Positions 37,165 through 46,304 of a stretch of 64,000 nucleotides of DNA are shown here, in pieces. Origin of the DNA: an uncultured Pelagibacteraceae bacterium (GTDB lineage: Bacteria > Pseudomonadota > Alphaproteobacteria > Pelagibacterales > Pelagibacteraceae); assembly GCA_902573465.1 (NCBI GenBank), contig CACGJX010000002.1, positions 62,001-126,000 of the forward strand. Direction: 5' to 3'. The notes below the pieces were generated by a model. That model ran no database searches and was not told the DNA's origin. It saw nothing but the letters and a program-made list of their open reading frames with translations. How positions within the stretch are numbered: position 1 is the stretch's first letter; every line of letters starts with the position of its first letter. The position numbers and the translations under genes were made by a program.

Positions 37165-37862
37165 TTTATAAGATTTAGTTCTGTGTAAATTTTATCTTCT
37201 AAAGTTTTAAGAAATGTCTCTTTTTCTAAATCATTGTTTATTCGTTGCATTATAGATACAGTGATAGTTCTATTACTAATTTTTCTCCCTGATTTAGGCC
37301 AGACGTATCCAGAATTAATTGCAATTGGTTGACAAGCAATTTTAAGTTTTTCATAAATTCTAGAGGCTCCTTTTTTAAAAGGCGGTCTTTCATTAGGTAA
37401 AACTCTAGTTCCTTGAGGAAAAATTATCAAAGGTCTATCTGAATTACTAACTACACGTGAAATTTCATCATAAAAACTGAGATTATCTTTTGTAATTTGA
37501 CCTCTTTTAATTGATATGGATCCAATTTTTTTCAGATACCATCCAAATATAGGTATGAATAATAATTCTTTCTTAAGAATAAATACTGGCGAGTTAAATA
37601 AAGTTTGAAGGAAGAATGTTTCAAACATTGATTGATGTGATGCTGCTATAAAAAATTTTTCATCTCTAATAATATTTTCAGTCCCTTTAATTATTATTTT
37701 TGTTGAAAGAAAAAATTTTAAGCAAAAACTCGTCCAGTGACCCATTAGCTTACCACCAAATAACACTACTTGTTTAGGAAAGAAAAATGAGGGCAAAAAA
37801 ATTATTAAAATAATAATAATTCCTGTAAAAAAAAATAATGAAAATATAAAGTTTCTTAACAT
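37161..37862 (-). CDS. plsC: 1-acyl-sn-glycerol-3-phosphate acyltransferase
   Basis: The 233-residue membrane-associated enzyme has an N-terminal hydrophobic segment and the acyltransferase motifs SHQSMFET (H-x4-E, a variant of H-x4-D common in Alphaproteobacteria) and FPQGTRVLP. It makes phosphatidic acid. It is the last gene of argH-lptM-lysA-plsC, 11 bases after lysA. Confidence 0.92.
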   Translation of the reverse strand: MLRNFIFSLFFFTGIIIILIIFLPSFFFPKQVVLFGGKLMGHWTSFCLKFFLSTKIIIKGTENIIRDEKFFIAASHQSMFETFFLQTLFNSPVFILKKELLFIPIFGWYLKKIGSISIKRGQITKDNLSFYDEISRVVSNSDRPLIIFPQGTRVLPNERPPFKKGASRIYEKLKIACQPIAINSGYVWPKSGRKISNRTITVSIMQRINNDLEKETFLKTLEDKIYTELNLIN

Positions 37863-37873
37863 TGTGTTAAAAG

Positions 37874-39088
37874 CTAGATTATTTCCGTGTACTTTTGTCT
37901 TTTTCTAATTACATTAATCTTTGAACCTTTAATTAATAATTCTATTGGTTTAGGTCTTAAATTATAATTTGAGCTTAAAGACATACCGTAGGCGCCAACA
38001 TCGCATATAGCTATTAAATCTTTTTCCTTTAATTTTTGAAATTTTTTTAAAGTTATAAATTTATCAGTACTTTCGCAAATTGGACCAACGAATTCATAAG
38101 GTTTATTTGATATTTTATTAGATTTTATCACTGGTAAAGTCCTATGAAATGCCCCATATAATGCGGGTCTCATAAGATCATTCATAGCAGCATCTAAAAT
38201 TATGAATTTTTTTTTACCACTGTCTTTAATGTAAATGACTTTACTAATTAACATACCAGTATTGCCAATTATAGATCTACCAGGTTCAAAAATAATTTTT
38301 ACTTTATGTTTTTTGAGAAAATTATTAATTGCAGTGTTATACTGTTTATAATTAAGCTTTTTGTTTTTATCAGAATATTTAATTCCCATACCTCCACCTA
38401 AATCAATAAATTCGAATTGATGATTAGTCTTGTCTAATATATGGCTAACAGCTTTAAGCATTTTTCCATATGGTTCATGATCTAATATTTGGCTTCCTAT
38501 GTGAACACTCAAACATTTTAAGTCCACATTTTTTGAACTTTTACAGAAATTAACAATTTTATTAAATGTATTTTTATTTACTCCAAATTTATTCTCTTTT
38601 TTCCCTGTAGAAATTTGATTTAGTGTTTTTGCATCGGTATTAGGATTAAGTCTAACCCCAACTCTAACTTTTTTATTTCTTAATTTTGCAAGTCTATTTA
38701 TTTCCATTATTTCACTCAATGACTCAGCATTAATGAGCAGTATTTGCTTATTTATTGCAAAATTCAGTTCACTAGAAGTTTTTCCAACTCCAGAAAATAC
38801 TATTTTATTTGGTTTTATTCCTGCTTTTAAGGCCATCATAAGCTCACCTAAAGAAACTACATCAGCTCCTAAACCAAATTTTTTAATTTCTCTAATTAAA
38901 TTAACATTAGTATTCGATTTAACTGCAAAACAAATTAAAGGTGAAAAAGATTTAAAATTTTCTTTAAATTTTTTTACATTTTCTTTTAATTTTGAATATG
39001 AATAACAATAAAAAGGTGTTCCAAATTTTTTAGCAATCTTCTGGAAGTTGACTTTTTCCAATGTTAGTCTTTTGTTAATGTATTTCAT
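37874..39088 (-). CDS. lysA: Diaminopimelate decarboxylase
   Basis: The 404-residue fold-type III PLP enzyme contains the PLP lysine in CFAVKSNTN, HIGSQI, GGGMGIKY, a PGRSI phosphate motif and the substrate motif CDVGAYGMSLSSNYN. It makes lysine from meso-diaminopimelate. Its ATG overlaps the lptM stop in an ATGA unit, so the two are translationally coupled. The lipoprotein-lysA pairing is also known from Pseudomonas. Confidence 0.96.
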   Translation of the reverse strand: MKYINKRLTLEKVNFQKIAKKFGTPFYCYSYSKLKENVKKFKENFKSFSPLICFAVKSNTNVNLIREIKKFGLGADVVSLGELMMALKAGIKPNKIVFSGVGKTSSELNFAINKQILLINAESLSEIMEINRLAKLRNKKVRVGVRLNPNTDAKTLNQISTGKKENKFGVNKNTFNKIVNFCKSSKNVDLKCLSVHIGSQILDHEPYGKMLKAVSHILDKTNHQFEFIDLGGGMGIKYSDKNKKLNYKQYNTAINNFLKKHKVKIIFEPGRSIIGNTGMLISKVIYIKDSGKKKFIILDAAMNDLMRPALYGAFHRTLPVIKSNKISNKPYEFVGPICESTDKFITLKKFQKLKEKDLIAICDVGAYGMSLSSNYNLRPKPIELLIKGSKINVIRKRQKYTEII

Positions 39089-39219
39089 GAAGTTTTGTTA
39101 ATTATAATTGTTGGTATTTTAATTTCTTGATTTAAGGCTTTATATTCAGGATCACCTTTCTTTCCACAAGAAACTAAAGAACAACAAACTAAAATAACAA
39201 ATGTAATTTTTTTAATCAT
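39085..39219 (-). CDS. lptM: Small lipoprotein LptM (YifL family)
   Basis: The 44-residue reading frame is easily missed. It has a lipoprotein signal with Leu-Val-Ser-Cys, the modified cysteine being residue 18, followed at once by GKKGDP, the hallmark CGxKGxP of LptM/YifL. In E. coli LptM helps LptD fold and assemble in the outer membrane. The ATG overlaps the argH stop (ATGA) and its stop overlaps the lysA start (ATGA), so it is embedded in the operon. Small, tightly coupled and carrying a clear family motif, it is very likely real. Confidence 0.85.
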   Translation of the reverse strand: MIKKITFVILVCCSLVSCGKKGDPEYKALNQEIKIPTIIINKTS

Positions 39220-40607
39220 CTTAATTTTTTATATTTCCTTATCATCTTTTTGATATTATCAAAAGATGTTCCACCATAAGATTTTTTTGAATTGACAGAA
39301 TTCTTTAAATCAAACACTTTTAGGACATCTTTTGTTAATGCGGGCTCTACTTTTTTTAAGTCTTCCAATGATAATTCGTTTAGTTTTTTCTTTCTCTTTT
39401 CAGCTAAATTCACTAGCAAAGCTGTTTTTTGATAAGCTTTTCTAAAAGACATTGAATTATTTTTAACAAGGTAATCTGCTAAATCTGTTGCAGTAATGTA
39501 ACCTGAGTATGCCAATTCAAGCATTCTTTTTTTATTAGGACTTACATTCTTAAGAATTTCATTAAATACTTTTAAACTTTGAAAAAGAACATCATATGAT
39601 CTAAAAATAATTTCTTTATCATCTTGAAGATCTTTGAAGTAAGAAAGAGGCAATCCTTTTAATATAGTAAACATTGAAAATAAATTACCAAAAGTAATTC
39701 CAGATTTACCTCTTAAGTACTCTAAAAGATCAGGATTTTTTTTTTGTGGCATTATTGATGAACCAGTTACTATTTTATCTGAGAGGTTAATTAGATTGAA
39801 ACCATCAGAATTCCAGATAATTAATTCTTCAGAAATTCTTGATAAATGCAACGAACAAACAGAAACACTATAAAGAAAATCTAAAACGAAATCTCTATCT
39901 GCTACAGTGTCGATTGAATTATTCGTAGGCTTTTCAAAACCAAGTTTTTTTGTCGTATAGTTCCTGTCAATGTTAAAAGAAGTGCCAGATAATGCAGCAA
40001 CACCTAATGGGTTTTCATTTAGACTGTCTAAATTATTCTTAAATCTGTCTTTGTCTCTTTTAAACATCTCTACGTATGCCATTAGATAGTGTGCAAATGA
40101 AACTGCTTGTGCATTTTTTAAATGAGTAAAACCTGGCATAATAGTGTTTATATTTTTTTCAGCTAAATTAATTGAATTTTTAATTACGTTATTTAACACC
40201 ACGCTAATTTTTTGATTTGCAGATTTAATCCAGATCTTAAAGTCGGTTATTACTTGGTCGTTTCTAGATCTTGCTGTGTGAACATAACCCGCTTCTTCAC
40301 CAATTATTTGAAACAGTCGTTTTTCGATATTAATATGAATGTCCTCGTATTTTTTATTAAATTCAAATTTTTTACTGGATATTTCTTTTTCAATTTTATT
40401 TAGTCCATAAATAATTTTATTTTTTGTTCTAAAAGAAATTATTTTTTGTTTAAATAACATTTCTACATGAGCAATAGAACCATTTATATCTTCTTTATAC
40501 AGTCTTTTATCTACATCAATAGAGCTACCTATTTTTTGTGAGAGATTAGAAGAATTATTTTTAATTCTTGTATTCCATATTGTCTGGTTGTTTTTATTTT
40601 TTACCAT
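39216..40607 (-). CDS. argH: Argininosuccinate lyase
   Basis: The 463-residue member of the fumarase/aspartase family has the signature GSSIMPQKKNPD, TARSRNDQV and a GFTHLKNAQAVSFAHY stretch. It splits argininosuccinate to arginine and fumarate. It is the first gene of the minus-strand operon with lptM, lysA and plsC, and is divergent from a TlpA-like gene with 24 bases between starts. Confidence 0.97.
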   Translation of the reverse strand: MVKNKNNQTIWNTRIKNNSSNLSQKIGSSIDVDKRLYKEDINGSIAHVEMLFKQKIISFRTKNKIIYGLNKIEKEISSKKFEFNKKYEDIHINIEKRLFQIIGEEAGYVHTARSRNDQVITDFKIWIKSANQKISVVLNNVIKNSINLAEKNINTIMPGFTHLKNAQAVSFAHYLMAYVEMFKRDKDRFKNNLDSLNENPLGVAALSGTSFNIDRNYTTKKLGFEKPTNNSIDTVADRDFVLDFLYSVSVCSLHLSRISEELIIWNSDGFNLINLSDKIVTGSSIMPQKKNPDLLEYLRGKSGITFGNLFSMFTILKGLPLSYFKDLQDDKEIIFRSYDVLFQSLKVFNEILKNVSPNKKRMLELAYSGYITATDLADYLVKNNSMSFRKAYQKTALLVNLAEKRKKKLNELSLEDLKKVEPALTKDVLKVFDLKNSVNSKKSYGGTSFDNIKKMIRKYKKLR

Positions 40608-40631
40608 GATAATTAATTATACCTATTTAAC

Positions 40632-41141
40632 ATGAGATTATTAATAATATTTTTTTTAATGCTATCAAATTCTTTTGCTAGTGACGCATCCGATATAAAA
40701 AATTTAGTCATTAGTAAAGAGTTAAAAAATTACAGTGATATAACGTTTTTAAACATTAAAAATAAAGAATTATACTTAAATGATTATAAAGGAAATCTAG
40801 TTTTATTGAATTTTTGGGCAACTTGGTGTGCTCCATGTAAAGATGAAATGCCATCTTTAGATTTGTTAGCTGAAAATCCAAATTTAGATAATCTAAAGAT
40901 ATTTCCTATAAATATTGGCAAGGATACTATTCAAAAATCTTTAACTTTCTTTGAAGATTTGAAGATAAAAAATTTAGAAATATATTTTGACTCGCCCAAT
41001 ACATTGGCAAAGAAATTCAAATTAAGAGGTCTTCCTACAACTATACTTTTTAACAAAGATGGACTTGAGTTTGCAAGAATAATTGGATCAATCGACTTTG
41101 TTGATGAAAAATTTATTAAGTGGTTAAGTAATTTTAATTAA
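40632..41141 (+). CDS. TlpA-like periplasmic thiol:disulfide protein
   Basis: The 169-residue protein has a signal sequence (1-16, ending SFA), a thioredoxin fold and the redox motif FWATWCAPCKDEMPSL with Cys66 and Cys69, plus the cis-proline region GLPTT. TlpA proteins reduce disulfides in the periplasm, for instance during cytochrome assembly. Its position divergent from argH is conserved in many Alphaproteobacteria. It converges with the HIG1 gene, overlapping by 4 bases. Confidence 0.9.
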   Translation: MRLLIIFFLMLSNSFASDASDIKNLVISKELKNYSDITFLNIKNKELYLNDYKGNLVLLNFWATWCAPCKDEMPSLDLLAENPNLDNLKIFPINIGKDTIQKSLTFFEDLKIKNLEIYFDSPNTLAKKFKLRGLPTTILFNKDGLEFARIIGSIDFVDEKFIKWLSNFN

Positions 41142-41341
41142 TTTTTAAAAAAATATGCAAAAGCAACTAAAGCTACAATTGCTATAAATTGTAGTAAGAC
41201 TCTTAACTGCATTAATTTATTAGAGTATTTCTTACTTGTTTCTCCACCTTTAAATAAAGTTCCAATACCAAGAATTAGAACTAAACCAACAGCCACTAGT
41301 AAGATTATAGATAAAATTTTTACTAATATTCCAGAAATCAT
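41138..41341 (-). CDS. HIG1-domain (hypoxia-induced protein-like) membrane protein
   Basis: The 67-residue protein has two transmembrane helices (about 8-28 and 49-65) separated by a GGETSKKYSNKLMQLRVLLQ loop, which matches the HIG_1_N family shared by Alphaproteobacteria and mitochondria. In mitochondria relatives associate with respiratory supercomplexes. I start at ATG 41341 because this gives the first helix directly; a longer frame to 41458 adds unrelated residues and runs into the esterase gene on the other strand. Confidence 0.82.
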   Translation of the reverse strand: MISGILVKILSIILLVAVGLVLILGIGTLFKGGETSKKYSNKLMQLRVLLQFIAIVALVAFAYFFKN

Positions 41342-41390
41342 AAAATTATAGTAGGCTCTTTTATAGATAAAAAAACATAAATCAATTACT

Positions 41391-42044
41391 ATGACATTTT
41401 GCCTTGATACAACCATTATAAAACCAGAAAAAGATGTGAAAATTGAAAACGCAGTCATTTTACTACATGGGTACGGAGGTGATGGTAAAGATATAAGTAT
41501 GCTTTCATTAAATTGGAAAAGGCACCTTGCAAATACAATTTTTCTCTGCCCGAATGGGCATGAACCTTGTCCAATAAATCCATCAGGGTATCAATGGTTT
41601 GATCTTACAAAAGATGATCCAAAATACATTTTAAATGAGACAATCAAGGCTGAAAAAAAACTCAATCAATTCATAGATGAAGTAAAAATTAGATATAATC
41701 TAGAAAACGATAAAATTTGTTTATCTGGTTTTAGCCAAGGATGTATGATGTCAATTAATTTAGGACTTACATCTAAAAATAAATTTAGTTGTGTTGTAGG
41801 TTTTTCTGGTAAGATTATTAATCAAGAGGATCTCAAGCAAAGAAAGAGAACATCAACAAATATTCTTTTAATTCATGGTGATTCTGATCAAGTTGTCTCA
41901 CCCAATTATATGTTAGAGGCAAAAGATTTCTTTATCAGATCTAACATTGAAATAGAGACCCATTTAATTAAGAATTGTGACCATCATATTCCCATCGAAG
42001 CTTCCAGCATAGCATTAAATTATATTTTAAAAAAAATAAAATGA
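41391..42044 (+). CDS. Alpha/beta-hydrolase carboxylesterase (phospholipase/carboxylesterase family)
   Basis: The 217-residue serine hydrolase has the oxyanion region ILLHGYGGDG, the nucleophile elbow GFSQG, the Asp in HGDSDQVVS and the His in NCDHHIP. This is the PF02230 family, which includes bacterial YpfH-type esterases and lysophospholipases. The substrate is unknown. The gene starts 50 bases from the divergent HIG1 gene. Confidence 0.88.
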   Translation: MTFCLDTTIIKPEKDVKIENAVILLHGYGGDGKDISMLSLNWKRHLANTIFLCPNGHEPCPINPSGYQWFDLTKDDPKYILNETIKAEKKLNQFIDEVKIRYNLENDKICLSGFSQGCMMSINLGLTSKNKFSCVVGFSGKIINQEDLKQRKRTSTNILLIHGDSDQVVSPNYMLEAKDFFIRSNIEIETHLIKNCDHHIPIEASSIALNYILKKIK

Positions 42045-42089
42045 GTTCTTAATATTGAAATCATTTTTTATTTAAGTTAAAATTAACTA

Positions 42090-42659
42090 ATGAATAACTT
42101 TATTGAACAAGATATATCATTAGAAAAATGTCCCGCATTAGTTTTAAATGCTGATTATAGACCTTTAAGCTATTACCCTTTATCATTATGGTCTTGGCAA
42201 GATACAGTAAAGTCAGTTTTTTTAGATAGAGTAATTATAGTAAGTAGTTATGATAGAATTGTAAGAAGTCCGTCATTTAAAATGCAGCTTCCAAGCGTTA
42301 TTGCTCTTAAAGATTACATAGTTCCACAATCCAAACCAAGTTTCACAAGATTTAATGTTTTTTTAAGGGATAAATTTTCTTGTCAATATTGTGGAAGTGG
42401 AGAGGAATTAACTTTTGATCATTTGTTACCAAGATCAAAAGGTGGAGAAACACACTGGGATAATGTTGTAACAGCATGTTCAGCATGTAATGTTAAAAAA
42501 GGTGGAAAATTATTAAAATCTTCAGGAATGAAACTTAATCAATATCCTTATCAACCATCAACTGAAGATTTACATAGAAATGGAAAGAATTTTCCTCCTA
42601 ATTATTTACATAAAAGTTGGATGGACTATTTATATTGGGATGTTGAGCTAGAAGCTTAA
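42090..42659 (+). CDS. HNH endonuclease-domain protein
   Basis: The 189-residue protein opens with PALVLNADYRPLSYYPLSLW, then carries an HNH unit: CQYCG, LTFDHLLPRSKGG, NVVTACSACN. This standalone family is widespread in Alphaproteobacteria next to housekeeping genes and is not linked to a mobile element here. It probably binds or nicks DNA or RNA; its role is not known. The gene converges with coq7 with only 2 bases between. Confidence 0.85.
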   Translation: MNNFIEQDISLEKCPALVLNADYRPLSYYPLSLWSWQDTVKSVFLDRVIIVSSYDRIVRSPSFKMQLPSVIALKDYIVPQSKPSFTRFNVFLRDKFSCQYCGSGEELTFDHLLPRSKGGETHWDNVVTACSACNVKKGGKLLKSSGMKLNQYPYQPSTEDLHRNGKNFPPNYLHKSWMDYLYWDVELEA

Positions 42660-42661
42660 AA

Positions 42662-43192
42662 TTAAATTTTCTCAGAAATATTTATTGCTAATTTAGATCC
42701 AGTTTTGATAATTCTGTCCATTATAGCGTAAAAGCCTTTTTTTGTTGCCCCCTTTTCATAAGCAATATCCTTATGATCTAATTCATCTTGTCTAAATTTT
42801 GTAATTTTCTTTTTTAATTCTTCCTCTTCAGGACCAAGCTGATTAATTTGATCTAAATAATGTTTATCAATAACTTCTTCAACGGATGCTGTACATAGCA
42901 TTGCAGCTTTTTTGCCTAATAATGTAGAGCCAAAACCCAAACCAACACCTAGTAAATCCCATAAGGGTAAAAATTTTGTTGGTTTTATATTTCTTTTTTT
43001 TATTTCTTTTTCAAAAAATTGACAATGTTCTATTTCGTGTTCTTTCATATCTTCAATTGTTTTTTTTAAATTTTCATTTTTTACAATAGTGTTTAAAGCT
43101 AACAATTGGCCTTCATATATTTTGACAGCACCTCTCTCACCAGCATGATCAACTCTAATAAATTCCTGTACTCTTTTATTTGTTTTTTTCAT
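42662..43192 (-). CDS. coq7: Ubiquinone biosynthesis hydroxylase Coq7
   Basis: The 176-residue di-iron carboxylate protein has metal ligands in DHAGERGAVKIYEGQ, EHEIEHCQFFE, SVEEVIDKHY and DELDHKD. Coq7 hydroxylates demethoxyubiquinol, the penultimate ring modification in ubiquinone synthesis. It joins ubiE and ubiB in this window as ubiquinone genes. It overlaps dsbB by 17 bases. Confidence 0.94.
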   Translation of the reverse strand: MKKTNKRVQEFIRVDHAGERGAVKIYEGQLLALNTIVKNENLKKTIEDMKEHEIEHCQFFEKEIKKRNIKPTKFLPLWDLLGVGLGFGSTLLGKKAAMLCTASVEEVIDKHYLDQINQLGPEEEELKKKITKFRQDELDHKDIAYEKGATKKGFYAIMDRIIKTGSKLAINISEKI

Positions 43193-43661
43193 ATTTCTTA
43201 AAAATTTTTAAAAGTGTTATAATAAACAATAAACTAATTACAATATTAATGCTTGTGAGTGATAATCCAAAAATCCTAAATGTCACATCTTTACAACTTG
43301 TTGTTTTTTCACTTAATTGTTTAAGCAAATCTTCTTTAGTGACAATTTCTGTCAAACTCTTTACTCCACAAACAGATGACTCCTGAAAAAAACCTTGTTC
43401 AATTCCAAAATGATAAAATGAAATTGCAAAAGAGAAGATAAAAGTAAGGATTAATAACATAACTAAGAATTTCTGATTTTTTTTAATTAAAAAGATCGCC
43501 ATTATTATCATAATGCTTAATCCATAGGGAATTCTCTCTATTAAACATAAATTACAAGGCTGATGTCCAAGAATATATTCTATAAAAAAAGCAGAAATTA
43601 AAGCAATAAAGCTAAATAAAAAAATTATTTTTAAATAAAATTCAGCTTTTAAATTAAACAT
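43176..43661 (-). CDS. dsbB: Disulfide bond formation protein DsbB
   Basis: The 161-residue protein has four transmembrane helices and two periplasmic cysteine pairs: Cys36-Asn-Leu-Cys39 after the first helix, and Cys98 and Cys123 in the second loop. DsbB reoxidizes DsbA and passes electrons to ubiquinone, so it relates functionally to the coq7 gene that follows. It overlaps both neighbours slightly. Confidence 0.9.
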   Translation of the reverse strand: MFNLKAEFYLKIIFLFSFIALISAFFIEYILGHQPCNLCLIERIPYGLSIMIIMAIFLIKKNQKFLVMLLILTFIFSFAISFYHFGIEQGFFQESSVCGVKSLTEIVTKEDLLKQLSEKTTSCKDVTFRIFGLSLTSINIVISLLFIITLLKIFKKYEKNK

Positions 43662-44259
43662 TAGATTTAAAAATTAGATAAACCACTAATCCAACAATAA
43701 CAATTAATATCCCAATTATCGTAAACCATTTTGACCCATGTTTATCCATAAATTCATTAAACAAGTCTCCAAACTTATAAGAGAGATATGACACTAAAAA
43801 AAATCTTAACCCTCTAGAAATTAAACTTATTAAAACAAAAATTAAAAAGTTAAAACCTATTAAACCACTTGCAATCGTAAAAACTTTATAAGGAAGAGGG
43901 GTAAAACCTGCTAAAAAAAGTATTCCTAGCCAAGCATAAAAACCATCATTTCTAATTAAGCTTTCTTTTAAATTATATAGTTTATCCTCATAACCATAAA
44001 AATTCATGATATGTGCTCCAAACTCGAAAAAGAATGCTCCAATAATATATCCGAGAATACCACCTAAAACTGAAAATATTGTTGTTATAAAAAAAATTTT
44101 TTTAAAATCCTCTTTTTTGGAGATTACCATCGGTACAACCATAACGTCAGGAGGAATAGGAAAAAAGGAACTTTCAACAAATGAAACAATTGCTAAGTAA
44201 TATTTAGAACTTTTGTGACCTGCTAAATCTAAACATTTTTTGTAAAGATTTTTAAACAT
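43654..44259 (-). CDS. DedA-family membrane protein (YqaA-like)
   Basis: The 201-residue polytopic protein has ESSFFPIPPDVMVVPM, a glycine-rich GGILGYIIGAF helix, AGFTPLPYKVFTIASGLIG and SRGLRFF. These are the VTT/DedA signatures, closest to the YqaA branch. DedA proteins are proposed lipid scramblases or transporters. It is the first gene of a minus-strand operon with dsbB and coq7. Confidence 0.85.
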   Translation of the reverse strand: MFKNLYKKCLDLAGHKSSKYYLAIVSFVESSFFPIPPDVMVVPMVISKKEDFKKIFFITTIFSVLGGILGYIIGAFFFEFGAHIMNFYGYEDKLYNLKESLIRNDGFYAWLGILFLAGFTPLPYKVFTIASGLIGFNFLIFVLISLISRGLRFFLVSYLSYKFGDLFNEFMDKHGSKWFTIIGILIVIVGLVVYLIFKSNV

Positions 44260-44317
44260 TTTTTGGTTTTAATATAATTTTAGTTCTTATACTATTTAAT
44301 AAATTATTAAACAATCT

Positions 44318-44402
44318 GGGCGAATGGCGGAACTGGTAGACGCGCACGACTCAAAATCGTGTTTCGCAAGAAGTGAGAGTTCGATTCTCTCTTCGCCCAC
44401 CA
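44318..44402 (+). tRNA. tRNA-Leu (anticodon CAA)
   Basis: The 7-bp acceptor stem GGGCGAA/TTCGCCC, anticodon arm CACGA-CTCAAAA-TCGTG with anticodon CAA, a variable arm and T arm GAGAG-TTCGATT-CTCTC fold as a class II tRNA. The CCA end is encoded (44400-44402). It reads UUG. The next ATG starts only 4 bases after the CCA. Confidence 0.95.
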
Positions 44403-44406
44403 AATT

Positions 44407-46107
44407 ATGCAATTAAATAGAATAAACAGTCTAGTAGAACTTTTTTTTACAAAGTATAAAGAAATAAACTCAGTTGCCGATAAGTCATTTTTAAAATGGT
44501 TAAAAGAAAATGAAAAAAATTTTTTGACTTGGAAACAAGTTGCGTTAAAAATTCAAATTTTGTCTGAATACTTAAGAACAAATTTAGCTGATGGAGACCG
44601 ATGTATACTATTATCTGAAAACCGACCAGAGTGGCTTATCTCTGATATATCGATTATGAATGCAGGTGGAGTAACGGTTCCACTCTTTACAACTTATTCA
44701 GAGAAAGATTATGAATACATCATTAATGATTGTAAGCCAAAAATTTGTATCGTCTCTAATGAAATCCAATTAAAAAAAATTGAAAAATTTATTTCAGAAG
44801 AGATTAAAGTTTTATCTATTGAAAATATAAATGAAAGAGTTGAAAACATAGAAAATATATTCGATGCATATTTAGAAAAAAAGAAATCAGATAGTCATAT
44901 AAGTTTTAATCAAAATCTTGAAAGGAAAGATCTTGCTTGTATAATTTATACATCCGGAACGACTGGTAATCCTAAAGGGGTAATGCTCAGTCATGGGGGA
45001 ATTTTATCAAATTGTGAAGGAGCTCAAGAAATATTAAATCAATTAGTTCAGGATAGTGAACCTACTTTTTTAACATGGTTACCATTATCTCATTCATATG
45101 AGCATGCAGTTCAATTTGTTCAAATTTCACTTGGTGCAAAAATTTATTATGCTGAAAGTCTAGAGAAGTTACTATCCAATATGTCCATTGCAAAACCTAC
45201 GATTATGACAGCTGTCCCAAGATTTTATCAAAATTTGTACAGTAAAATTTCAATGAATTTTTCGAAACAAAAAGGGTTTAAGAAAAAATTGATATTATCC
45301 ACTATCTCACTTGGTACCAAAAAACTAAATAATGAGAATTTAACATTTAGAGAAAAATTAATTAATTTTTTTTGTGAAAAACTAGTTAGAAAAAAGATTA
45401 AAAATCAGTTTGGTGGAAAACTAAAGGCTTTTGTATCTGGAGGTGGTGCTTTAGACCAAAAAATTGGAGAATTTTTAAATGCAATAGGATTGCCAACTCT
45501 CCAAGGTTATGGTCTTACAGAGGCCTCACCTGTTGTAAGTTGTAATATTCCTGGAAAGATCAAAATCGATACAGTAGGGCCTCCTTTTAAAACAAACCAA
45601 GTAGATATAGCTGAGGATGGTGAAATTTTAGTCAAAGGTGAAAATGTTATGCTTGGTTATTGGAACATGAAAAAAGAGACAGATGATGTCATAAAGAATG
45701 GTTGGTTGTACACTGGTGATATTGGAATGATCACAGAAGATGGAAATTTAAAAATTACTGATAGAAAGAAAGAAATAATAGTTAGTCTTGGTGGAGACAA
45801 CATTTCACCATCTAAAATTGAAAATTTATTATGTTTAAGTGAAAAAATTAAACAAAGTTTTGTTTATGGAGATAAAAAAACTTATTTAGTTGCATTAATT
45901 GTTTCTGAGAGTAATGAAAATAGAAAAGAAATTGAAATTTTTTTAGATAACTTAAATAAAACTTTATCTTTAGTTGAAAAAGTTAAAAAATTTAAATTAA
46001 TTAAAGAAGAATTTACAATTGACAATGGAATGTTAACCCCAACTTTAAAGTTAAAAAGAAAAAAAATTTTAGAAAAATATAAAGATGAGTTAGATAAACT
46101 TTATTAA
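44407..46107 (+). CDS. Long-chain acyl-CoA synthetase (AMP-binding, FadD15-like)
   Basis: The 566-residue protein has the AMP-binding signature IIYTSGTTGNPKGVMLSHGG, WLPLSHSYEH, GYGLTEASPVVS and DRKKEIIV with the C-terminal lysine-bearing domain. It activates fatty acids to acyl-CoA. Its start is 4 bases after the CCA of tRNA-Leu, so it either uses a transcript that begins within the tRNA gene or is released as a nearly leaderless message after tRNA processing. No Shine-Dalgarno is possible outside the tRNA. Confidence 0.92.
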   Translation: MQLNRINSLVELFFTKYKEINSVADKSFLKWLKENEKNFLTWKQVALKIQILSEYLRTNLADGDRCILLSENRPEWLISDISIMNAGGVTVPLFTTYSEKDYEYIINDCKPKICIVSNEIQLKKIEKFISEEIKVLSIENINERVENIENIFDAYLEKKKSDSHISFNQNLERKDLACIIYTSGTTGNPKGVMLSHGGILSNCEGAQEILNQLVQDSEPTFLTWLPLSHSYEHAVQFVQISLGAKIYYAESLEKLLSNMSIAKPTIMTAVPRFYQNLYSKISMNFSKQKGFKKKLILSTISLGTKKLNNENLTFREKLINFFCEKLVRKKIKNQFGGKLKAFVSGGGALDQKIGEFLNAIGLPTLQGYGLTEASPVVSCNIPGKIKIDTVGPPFKTNQVDIAEDGEILVKGENVMLGYWNMKKETDDVIKNGWLYTGDIGMITEDGNLKITDRKKEIIVSLGGDNISPSKIENLLCLSEKIKQSFVYGDKKTYLVALIVSESNENRKEIEIFLDNLNKTLSLVEKVKKFKLIKEEFTIDNGMLTPTLKLKRKKILEKYKDELDKLY

Positions 46108-46263
46108 TTCAATTTAATTTATTGATTATAAAGCGCATAAACATTAACTTTTTTACACTATTAAAAAAATAAAAGTTTTATTAAATTTAAAAATTACTTT
46201 TAAATTTTTAACTTTAATTAAAGATTTGACATAAGGTATATAAAAAAATAAAAATAAGTAATC

Positions 46264-46282
46264 ACGAATCATTTTGATTCGT
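46264..46282 (+). promoter_or_regulatory. Leader hairpin before the lysine-rich miniprotein gene
   Basis: ACGAATCA-TTT-TGATTCGT is a perfect 8-bp stem with a 3-base loop. It lies 12 bases before a strong GGGAG ribosome binding site (46294-46298). It is not followed by a T run, so it is not a terminator; a 5'-end stabilizing hairpin or a regulatory element is more likely. TTGACA at 46226-46231 could be part of the promoter, but I find no good -10 at normal spacing. Confidence 0.6.
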
Positions 46283-46304
46283 TTAACTAAAAAGGGAGCT
46301 AAAG

